Assembly: GCF_029360705.1 (NCBI RefSeq)
Contig: NZ_JARKMX010000008.1
Span: forward strand, 1,611,949 to 1,675,948
Length of the DNA: 64,000 nucleotides
DNA from: Paraflavitalea pollutisoli
GTDB lineage: Bacteria > Bacteroidota > Bacteroidia > Chitinophagales > Chitinophagaceae
Direction: 5' to 3'
The position numbers and the translations under genes are program-made. Under the pieces are notes generated by a model that was not told the origin of the DNA, did not search any database, and worked only from the letters and a program-made list of their open reading frames with translations. Of the stretch, positions 27,378 through 34,143 are shown in pieces. The stretch's first letter is position 1, and each line of letters opens with the position of its first letter.

Positions 27378-27563
27378 ATGGAAAAGAACGAACTTAGAAA
27401 AAAGGTCATGAAAGACGTCGACGAATTCGTTAAGAACGCCAAAAAACATGGATCCTCGGGTTTAAAGTTCACCCTCAAATCAGGCGAGCAATCTTCCCTG
27501 CACAAAATGATCAAGACCAAAGAGCAGGCACATATTTTTATGACATTGCTCAAATCGCTCTAA
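27378..27563 (+). CDS. 61-residue hypothetical protein paired with the DUF6934-like gene
   Basis: A small, strongly basic, lysine-rich protein. The first half is an amphipathic helix (NELRKKVMKDVDEFVKNAKK), followed by a short beta segment (SSGLKFTLKSGEQSS) and a second helix. It has no signal peptide and no recognised domain. It is AT-rich like the preceding gene, separated from it by 46 bases, and is followed closely by the 44-nt palindromic terminator. Its position suggests co-expression with the DUF6934-like protein. An antitoxin-like or nucleic-acid-binding role is conceivable but unsupported. Confidence 0.55.
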   Translation: MEKNELRKKVMKDVDEFVKNAKKHGSSGLKFTLKSGEQSSLHKMIKTKEQAHIFMTLLKSL

Positions 27564-27575
27564 TAATCAAACCGA

Positions 27576-27619
27576 CTATAATATGAAAAGCCTCCAATTG
27601 GAGGCTTTTCATATTATAG
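27576..27619. terminator. 44-nt perfect palindrome: bidirectional terminator
   Basis: Every base from 27576 to 27597 pairs with 27598 to 27619 (core GAAAAGCCTCCAATTGGAGG). The arms contain AAAAG/CTTTT, so both the plus-strand AT-rich pair and the minus-strand seven-gene enzyme operon can terminate here. Confidence 0.9.
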
Positions 27620-27628
27620 GTCATCCTG

Positions 27629-28798
27629 TTATTTATTCTTCCCCCGCAACAACGCTTCCAGGTAATAATAATCGGCATAGTTCAGCGGCACATCCACTTC
27701 ACTATTGGAGGGTTTGGAACCCGTGCTATGCAACAGGATAAAGCCGAAATCCTCCCCAATGGGTGAACGATAGGATTTGGTAAGATTGGTCACGATCTTA
27801 TTCGCCGTGTTGCGATAGTACTTCGCCTGCTGGCTATAACCACTCAATTCATACAACCCAGAAGCTATGACAGCAGCCGCAGAAGCATCACGCGGCTCAT
27901 TGGGAATACCGGGCGCATCGAAATCATAATAAGGCACGAGGTCTTTAGGCATACGTGGATGCTTCAGGATAAAAGCAGCGATCTGCTCTGCCTGCCGCAG
28001 GTAGGCAGGATCCTTCGTATACCGGTAACACATCGTGTATCCATACAAACCCCAGGCTTGTCCACGCGACCAGGCCGACTCATGACTATACCCCTGGTGG
28101 GTATTCTTCTTCACCACCGCACCCGTCACCGTATCATAGTCGATCACGTGAAAGGAACTAAAGTCAGGACGAAAATGGTTCTTCATCGTGGTATTCGCAT
28201 GCGCCACCGCGATCTTGTAAAAAGAAGAATCACCGGTCAGCTTGGTCGCCTCAAACAGCAACTCGAGGTTCATCATATTGTCGATGATCACCGGAAAACC
28301 CCACACTTCTTTGTGGTGATCCCAGGAACGCAGACAACCCACCTTCGGATTGAAGCGGGTTGACAAGGTTTTGGCAGACTGTATAATGATGTCTCGATAC
28401 GCGGCATCATTTGTCAGGCGATAACCCGTACCGAAAGAGCAATACACCTTGAACCCCATATCATGCGTACCGGCATTGGTCTTTTCTCTTTCGATATTCG
28501 CAGTATACGCACGAGCCTGGGTTTGCCATTCGGACTTACCGGTATACTCATACAGGAACCACAACACCCCGGGAAAGAAGCCACTGGTCCAGTCGCGGGA
28601 AGCCACCAATTTCAATTTGCCATTTTCGATCGTACGGGGAGACACCAGGTCGGCTTTCCCTTCCCTGGCTTCCGGCACCGCCTTCAGCATCACCTCGGTC
28701 TGTTTTTCCGCATCGGCAAATACCGCCGGCAACTTGACCTGCGCCTGCAACGCGCCATGCAATAAAACACCTGCTGCTAATGTTCCGAGTAGTCTCAT
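27629..28798 (-). CDS. GH88 unsaturated glucuronyl hydrolase
   Basis: A 389-residue exported (alpha/alpha)6-barrel enzyme (signal peptide ending GALQAQ). GH88 hallmarks: SRDWTSGFFPGVLW, THDMGFKVYCSFG with the first catalytic aspartate, VIIDNMMNLELLF with the second, SAWSRGQAWGLYGY, and EPRDASAAAVIASGLYELS. These enzymes hydrate the double bond of 4-deoxy-unsaturated glucuronic acid at the end of lyase products. It is the last gene of the seven-gene operon (10-bp gap after GH29 3) and ends just before the 44-nt palindrome. Its presence means a lyase must act on a uronate-containing chain; the alginate-lyase-fold protein two genes upstream is the obvious candidate. Confidence 0.93.
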   Translation of the reverse strand: MRLLGTLAAGVLLHGALQAQVKLPAVFADAEKQTEVMLKAVPEAREGKADLVSPRTIENGKLKLVASRDWTSGFFPGVLWFLYEYTGKSEWQTQARAYTANIEREKTNAGTHDMGFKVYCSFGTGYRLTNDAAYRDIIIQSAKTLSTRFNPKVGCLRSWDHHKEVWGFPVIIDNMMNLELLFEATKLTGDSSFYKIAVAHANTTMKNHFRPDFSSFHVIDYDTVTGAVVKKNTHQGYSHESAWSRGQAWGLYGYTMCYRYTKDPAYLRQAEQIAAFILKHPRMPKDLVPYYDFDAPGIPNEPRDASAAAVIASGLYELSGYSQQAKYYRNTANKIVTNLTKSYRSPIGEDFGFILLHSTGSKPSNSEVDVPLNYADYYYLEALLRGKNK

Positions 28799-28808
28799 AT
28801 AATGCAGT

Positions 28809-30695
28809 TTACTGTATTTTGATCAATTGTATTTCCAAAGGTTTCATCAATTCTTGTCCGCCCACAGATACCGGCTTCAACACCAACTGTTGGCGACCCG
28901 GTTTCAACGCCCACTCCCCCAGCTCCTGTACGCGCACGTCAGTTTCCCGCTGACCAGTAACGACGTTGAACGACCGCTGCTGCCCGCCCCCCGACAGGGA
29001 GAACGATCCACCAGCGGATGGCCCCGCAATATATTTAATGATCACCTTATATGTTGCCGGGCTATTCAAGTTAATATTCCACTGCAGCCATTGGTCGGTC
29101 GACTTCCAACCCGATACATAGTACTTATCCGTTTTTCCATCACCATATTGCAGGCCCTTGCCGGTTTGCACCGCATCGAAGGTGAGTAACCGGGTGACGG
29201 GTATATTGGCGGCGACAAACGTGTGATCGTCCAGCTTACTGGCCTGCGGCCCCAGCTCCACCACCACTACTGTATTGGCTGTATCGGTGGATGTAGCGGG
29301 TAGCCGCACCTCCAATCCCGCATAACCATCGCTCGTGGAGACGTTACCAAACTCCAACGACTTTTTACCCGCCAGCAGGTAAACCTTGCGGGCAGCAGCT
29401 GGCATACTGCCTACCTGTAATTTACCATCGGTTGGCCAGTTGAATACATGCAGGTACAGTTTATTACCCTTGCGGGTAGTGACACCCCAATTTTGCAGCG
29501 GCATGCCAGACGCCTCCACCCCACTCACGCTTTCATAGTTCAGGCGGGTCCAGGCGCCAATCCCTTGGAGGATCGCCACGTCACGCGTATCGAAAGCACC
29601 ATCGCCTTTGGGTCCGATATTCATCAGCAGATTGCCCCCACGTGATGCCGCCTTCGCCATCAGTTGAATAAAGTAGGCGACCGGCTTATGGCTGCTGTCA
29701 TACTTACTGTACCCATACGACTCATTGGTGGTGGGAATGGCTTCCCAGTCACCCGTCACCGGAAAAAACTCGGCGGGTCGATCAGCCGTATTTTTATAAT
29801 CCCCGAAGCTGATGTCCGCACTACGCGCCAGCCTGCCATTTACGACTACGTCCGGATCGGTGTCACGAATAGCTTTCAGGATCAGTATATTCTCCGACAA
29901 TGGCAATTTATGCGGCGTATCAAACCATAAGATATCCGGATGATACTTATTGAGCAGCTCCCTGATCTGTGGGATCGCTTTCTCTGCGACATACTTTTGC
30001 GCTTTGGGCAGCAACTCCGGATGTTCATCAAACCAACGGGCGCCACCATGCAACAGCTTATCACCACCGGGATTGTTCAATTCCCAATCATTACCCGGCG
30101 CGTCGGGATGCTCCCAATCAAAAGCGTGTGAATAATAGAAGCCAAACTTCAAGCCATGATTCTTACAGGCCGCTGCCAGCTCTGCCATCGGATCGCGCTT
30201 GAAAGGCGTTTGATCGGCGATATCAAAATCCGATACCGCAGATGGATACATCGCAAAGCCATCATGGTGCTTGGCAGTGACGATAAAGTATTTCATGCCC
30301 GCCTGCTTCGCCTGCAACACCCATTCTTCCGCGTTGAAGCGGACCGGGTTGAACTGGTGCGCCAGGGCCAGGTAATCGGCCCGGGTGATCTTCTCTTTCC
30401 GCATCAGGTGCTCGGCATACCCTCCCACCTGCTTGCCCTTCCATTCGCCGCCCGGCAGCGAGTAAACGCCCCAATGGATGAACATGCCAAATCGGGCATC
30501 ACGCCACCATTGTACGCGTTGCTCATGTGTTTTCATGGAGGCTGTCCACCAGCCCCTCACAGCCGCATCGATCACTTGCTGATCGCGCGACTTAGCCCGG
30601 TTAAACATCTCCTTATCTTCGTCGCCCGCCGTCTGCGCTTGTAGGGCTACAGAAAACGCAGCTGCTGCGAGCAGGCTTATGGTGTATCTCTTCAT
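28809..30695 (-). CDS. GH29 alpha-L-fucosidase 3 with C-terminal carbohydrate-binding-like domain
   Basis: A 628-residue exported fucosidase (signal peptide ending VALQAQ). Barrel motifs: FGMFIHWGVYSLPGG, VTAKHHDGFAMYPS, KFGFYYSHAFDWEHPD, nucleophile Asp in DILWFDTPHK, acid/base candidate in GDWEAIPTTNESYGY, and ASRGGNLLMNIGPKGDGAFD. The last 140 residues (VSGWKSTDQWLQWNINLNSP, then TYKVIIKYIAGPSAGGSFSL) look like a CBM6/galactose-binding-like beta-sandwich. A charged insert lies between signal peptide and barrel (EDKEMFNRAKSRDQQVIDAA). It is the sixth of seven operon genes, 15 bases after the alginate-lyase-fold gene. Confidence 0.94.
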   Translation of the reverse strand: MKRYTISLLAAAAFSVALQAQTAGDEDKEMFNRAKSRDQQVIDAAVRGWWTASMKTHEQRVQWWRDARFGMFIHWGVYSLPGGEWKGKQVGGYAEHLMRKEKITRADYLALAHQFNPVRFNAEEWVLQAKQAGMKYFIVTAKHHDGFAMYPSAVSDFDIADQTPFKRDPMAELAAACKNHGLKFGFYYSHAFDWEHPDAPGNDWELNNPGGDKLLHGGARWFDEHPELLPKAQKYVAEKAIPQIRELLNKYHPDILWFDTPHKLPLSENILILKAIRDTDPDVVVNGRLARSADISFGDYKNTADRPAEFFPVTGDWEAIPTTNESYGYSKYDSSHKPVAYFIQLMAKAASRGGNLLMNIGPKGDGAFDTRDVAILQGIGAWTRLNYESVSGVEASGMPLQNWGVTTRKGNKLYLHVFNWPTDGKLQVGSMPAAARKVYLLAGKKSLEFGNVSTSDGYAGLEVRLPATSTDTANTVVVVELGPQASKLDDHTFVAANIPVTRLLTFDAVQTGKGLQYGDGKTDKYYVSGWKSTDQWLQWNINLNSPATYKVIIKYIAGPSAGGSFSLSGGGQQRSFNVVTGQRETDVRVQELGEWALKPGRQQLVLKPVSVGGQELMKPLEIQLIKIQ

Positions 30696-30710
30696 TGGCC
30701 AATGTTTAGG

Positions 30711-31928
30711 TTACCAGATCAGGGGATTCCTGACCGGCAGGTTACGGATCACTTCTTCTACCGTGGGCGCATGGTCGAGCCGGGCCCAGGTCGCTAGCCA
30801 TTCCTGCTGTCCATACGCTTGAGCACCGAATACCAAAAAGGGATGCGCTACCGGCCAATTGTCCCAGTACATCACATCCTGTTTAAAAGTCCATTTGCTC
30901 TTATCGGCCACAAACGGATACATAAATTCAATACCCTTCCGGATCGACCGGCCATCGGCCGTTTGATAAGCCCACAGGTTATTGTCTTTGGTAGAAAGGA
31001 TACGGCAGATCGTTGTCATGGCATCGAGGTTGAAGAGGGAATAACCATAGGGCTTGGTCCGTTTCAACTCGAGGGGGAAACTGCCGTCTATTGCCATTTG
31101 ATTAGGCAATAAGACTGTTTTATACCGGTCGCTGCAGAAGTCGAGCAAGGGCTGATTACCGGTAAATCGTGCAAAAGCCGCCACCTGCATCACCCAGCAA
31201 GTGCCGTGGTTATTCGCGGCGTTCATTTCATCTTTCCCATAAGGATGGGTCGTGAGCCAGGTAAGGTATTGAGCAAACCAATTCTTCACCGCCGACAAGA
31301 AGCCTGCTTCCATGCCTTTGGCCTGTTGCATCGCCAGCAAGGCCTGTACCACCTCCATAAAATGAATGGTGTCGATGATACCGATACCCCGTCCGGTTAC
31401 CCGGCCCTTGATCGCCTGTGCGTACAACAGGTGAGGATACATCCTGGTGGCCGTATCGATAAACCAGGCCCGGCAATGCTTCAGGGCATGCGCTACATAA
31501 CGCTGGTCATGCGTAAGCTGATACGCGGATCCCAGCGCCCCCATGATCCGGCTAAAGCGGATCATCGCCTGCCGGTGCGCCACAAAATTCTCGGGATTGG
31601 TCATCCCATCTTTCTGTATATAGGGACTATCCACCGATACAGGATTGGGCCACCAGTAATCTCCCTCCGAATAGAAATCATGACGACTTCCCGCACTGCG
31701 TGGTGAATAACTATCCGTCACGGTTACCGGCTGCTGCGTCATCGCCCAATTGGCCTCTTTCAAGACCTGCTTGCGTAGAATGGCCGATACCTGTTTTGCA
31801 AAACTGCTTTGTAACTGGGCTGTCACCACTGCCGGTGTCATGAGCAACAACAGCAAAGCCATGACGCCGATCGATGTGATGCGGACCGGGTGACCGGCAG
31901 CAGTGTACCCAATATGTTTCACTTTCAT
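30711..31928 (-). CDS. Alginate-lyase-fold polysaccharide lyase candidate
   Basis: A 405-residue exported (alpha/alpha)-toroid protein resembling the Alginate_lyase (PF05426-type) family. It has an N-terminal signal anchor, then SEGDYWWPNPVSVDSPYIQK, FSRIMGALGSAYQLTHDQRY, the likely catalytic AANNHGTCWVMQVAAFA, and SLFNLDAMTTICRIL. The NNHG motif and the WWPNP motif are shared with lyases of this fold. True substrates in the fold include mannuronan and glucuronan. There are no alginate genes here, while GH88 and glucuronate genes are present, so a glucuronic-acid-containing chain (PL38-like glucuronan lyase, for instance) is more likely. That reading is inference. It is co-transcribed between GH31 and GH29. 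Confidence 0.8.
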   Translation of the reverse strand: MKVKHIGYTAAGHPVRITSIGVMALLLLLMTPAVVTAQLQSSFAKQVSAILRKQVLKEANWAMTQQPVTVTDSYSPRSAGSRHDFYSEGDYWWPNPVSVDSPYIQKDGMTNPENFVAHRQAMIRFSRIMGALGSAYQLTHDQRYVAHALKHCRAWFIDTATRMYPHLLYAQAIKGRVTGRGIGIIDTIHFMEVVQALLAMQQAKGMEAGFLSAVKNWFAQYLTWLTTHPYGKDEMNAANNHGTCWVMQVAAFARFTGNQPLLDFCSDRYKTVLLPNQMAIDGSFPLELKRTKPYGYSLFNLDAMTTICRILSTKDNNLWAYQTADGRSIRKGIEFMYPFVADKSKWTFKQDVMYWDNWPVAHPFLVFGAQAYGQQEWLATWARLDHAPTVEEVIRNLPVRNPLIW

Positions 31929-31963
31929 AAGTATAAGTTTAGCGGTGCTCCAAGCGCACCAAC

Positions 31964-34114
31964 CTATTTCGTCATCCTGGTAAAGGTCACCTGTCCAATG
32001 GTATTGGGCTTGCCCGCCACCGGGGCTGTCAGGGTACCTTTCACCTGTCCATTCGCATCTTTCGTGATGCTGATGGTACGCCAGCTATAGGCGCCCTGTT
32101 CATAATCGAAGGTCTCCCCATCATCATCGTATAATTTGTAGGTGCCGGGCTTATCGCCGTAGTAACGCACCTCCAGGTCTACCACCTCCCCTGCCTTGGG
32201 GGCATGCAGCCTGGCTGGCATCATTGGTACAATGCCTCCATCCTTTACGTACACCGGTATCTTATCCAAGCCAGGTGTTACCGTGATCACCTGTCCTTCT
32301 CCGACATATTCACCCGTATAGAAATCATACCATTTGCCTTTGGGCAAGATCACTTTACGCGTCGTTTGACCGGCAAACAATGGCGCTACCAACAGGTATT
32401 CACCCGCCATGTACTGATCTTTGATCTCCTTCGCAGCGGCTTCCGCATAGGGATTCTGCTCGAGGTTTTCATTGACCGATTCCTTTTTCACTTCCTGCGT
32501 AAACCCGGGTTCCAGGTTCATCGCCCGGAAAGGCGGAGTGCCCTCAAACCGGTATTTGGCAAACTCACTGTACCAATACGGCATCATCTGCATACGCAGC
32601 AAAGCCAGTTGCTTCACCTGATCCGCCACTTCGGGATACGTCCAGGGTTTGGTACCACTCGACCAGGCATTGATCATCGCCATCGGCGAAAAGATCACCG
32701 TCTGAAAACGGCGCAGCCATTCCTCACCTGTTTTAGAAGCCCTTACTTCGGGCGTCCACAACACACCGGCAAAACCGCTGTTGATCAGCGCCGTGATAAA
32801 ATCTTCGTGGTTATAGTAATCATTGTAGATAACATAGGGGAAAGAAGAAGCTCCCCCATTCGAAGCCCTGACGAGGCCAAACGTGCGGGTATTCTGCTGA
32901 CGATAAAGTTCGGTGCTGTAGCGTTGCGCCAACACGCCATAGGTCTGCCGCAACTGCTCGGCGCTATGACCAGAAGGAAATATTGCCACATCGGGCCACA
33001 GGTAATGATCGTAGCCATCGACTTCATCTATCTTGTAACCACTGACACCGATAGCCACCTGGTCTTTCTTCAGTTGACCAAAGAATATCTTGCGTGCCTG
33101 CGGCATCGTGAGGTCGGGCACGGCACCCACCCATACGGTATGAGAACCCGTATAGGGTGCTATTGCTTTCGCCATGGAGGCATCGGGCGAAACATAAGGA
33201 TTGAGCCATAGATTGAGCCGGATACCCTTCTTCAGCATATCCTGCACGAATTGTTTAGGCTCGGGGAAACGTGTCTTGTCCCATTCGAACGTACAGGGAT
33301 AAGACTTACTTTGCCAGCCCGGTTCCAAACCAATATAGTCGAGGGGAAATCCTTTCTGTTCAAACTCTTCCGCTTCTTTGTTGACATCGGCAGCGTTGTA
33401 GAGCCTTTGTACCCGCTGGGTAAAGCCCAGTCCCCAGCGTGGAGGTAAGCAACCACCACCGTTGAACAAATTGAAACGGCGTACGGCATCCAATGGGGTC
33501 GGACCTTCAAACACATACACTTCTACCCCACCCGCTGGCACCAGTATCTCTACCGCATCCGAATAAGGACGGGAAGCCCAGGTTTTATCCGTATTGCGGT
33601 CTTTCGCGACCGGTGGATTTTTGCTATCCTTGCGAACACCGGAACCAGCATACACATCGAGGTAACGCGCTGCATTGATGAAAACCCCATAACCCAGGGA
33701 AGAAACATAAAACGGTGTAGGTGCATGATTGCGGCCATTGTCTTTTCCGCCAAAATGATCTACGTGCAGCTGTAAGATCTTACCCCGCTGATGCACGGTC
33801 TGGAAATTGAGACCGAATCCAAATACCTGTTCTTCTCTTTGCAAGGGGAAACGCAGGTAAGTCTTTCCATCCTGCACGCGGCCGGCGATTTCAGTTCTTA
33901 CGAGGGGGAATCCGGCCTTACGAATGGCAGCCAGAGCCGCTTTGTCGGGAACGGCTCCTGATGCCTTCAACAAGTCGAAGGACTCCGGTTTACCGATGAT
34001 GGTCTTCCACACACCGGGTGCCACTTCTGTCCAGGCTGGCGCCTGGGCACTCAGTTGAGCAGCCACCAATAGCCAACAACAAACAATCAATAAGCGTCGA
34101 CAACGTTCTTTCAT
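31964..34114 (-). CDS. GH31 alpha-glycosidase
   Basis: A 716-residue exported enzyme (signal peptide ending AQLSAQ). The N-terminal beta-sandwich spans about 25-220. The (beta/alpha)8 barrel starts near PPRWGLGFTQRV, with LDYIGLEPGWQS, NLWLNPYVSP and the nucleophile Asp363 in SGYKIDEVDGYD. The barrel ends with FSPMAMINAWSSG, and C-terminal beta domains carry KGKWYDFYTGEYVGEGQ and a DDDGETFDYEQGAY segment. GH31 members cleave alpha-glucosides, alpha-xylosides or alpha-galactosides with retention. The KIDE pattern is not the classic WxDMNE of glucosidases, so the activity is left open. It is the fourth gene of the operon, 29 bases after GH95. Confidence 0.9.
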   Translation of the reverse strand: MKERCRRLLIVCCWLLVAAQLSAQAPAWTEVAPGVWKTIIGKPESFDLLKASGAVPDKAALAAIRKAGFPLVRTEIAGRVQDGKTYLRFPLQREEQVFGFGLNFQTVHQRGKILQLHVDHFGGKDNGRNHAPTPFYVSSLGYGVFINAARYLDVYAGSGVRKDSKNPPVAKDRNTDKTWASRPYSDAVEILVPAGGVEVYVFEGPTPLDAVRRFNLFNGGGCLPPRWGLGFTQRVQRLYNAADVNKEAEEFEQKGFPLDYIGLEPGWQSKSYPCTFEWDKTRFPEPKQFVQDMLKKGIRLNLWLNPYVSPDASMAKAIAPYTGSHTVWVGAVPDLTMPQARKIFFGQLKKDQVAIGVSGYKIDEVDGYDHYLWPDVAIFPSGHSAEQLRQTYGVLAQRYSTELYRQQNTRTFGLVRASNGGASSFPYVIYNDYYNHEDFITALINSGFAGVLWTPEVRASKTGEEWLRRFQTVIFSPMAMINAWSSGTKPWTYPEVADQVKQLALLRMQMMPYWYSEFAKYRFEGTPPFRAMNLEPGFTQEVKKESVNENLEQNPYAEAAAKEIKDQYMAGEYLLVAPLFAGQTTRKVILPKGKWYDFYTGEYVGEGQVITVTPGLDKIPVYVKDGGIVPMMPARLHAPKAGEVVDLEVRYYGDKPGTYKLYDDDGETFDYEQGAYSWRTISITKDANGQVKGTLTAPVAGKPNTIGQVTFTRMTK

Positions 34115-34143
34115 ATAGCATGTATTGTAGTACTGTTCAATAG

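Noticed and set aside
26786-27563. Confirmed toxin-antitoxin system
   Set aside because: Small size and pairing are suggestive, but neither protein matches a toxin or antitoxin family I know, so it is left as hypothetical.
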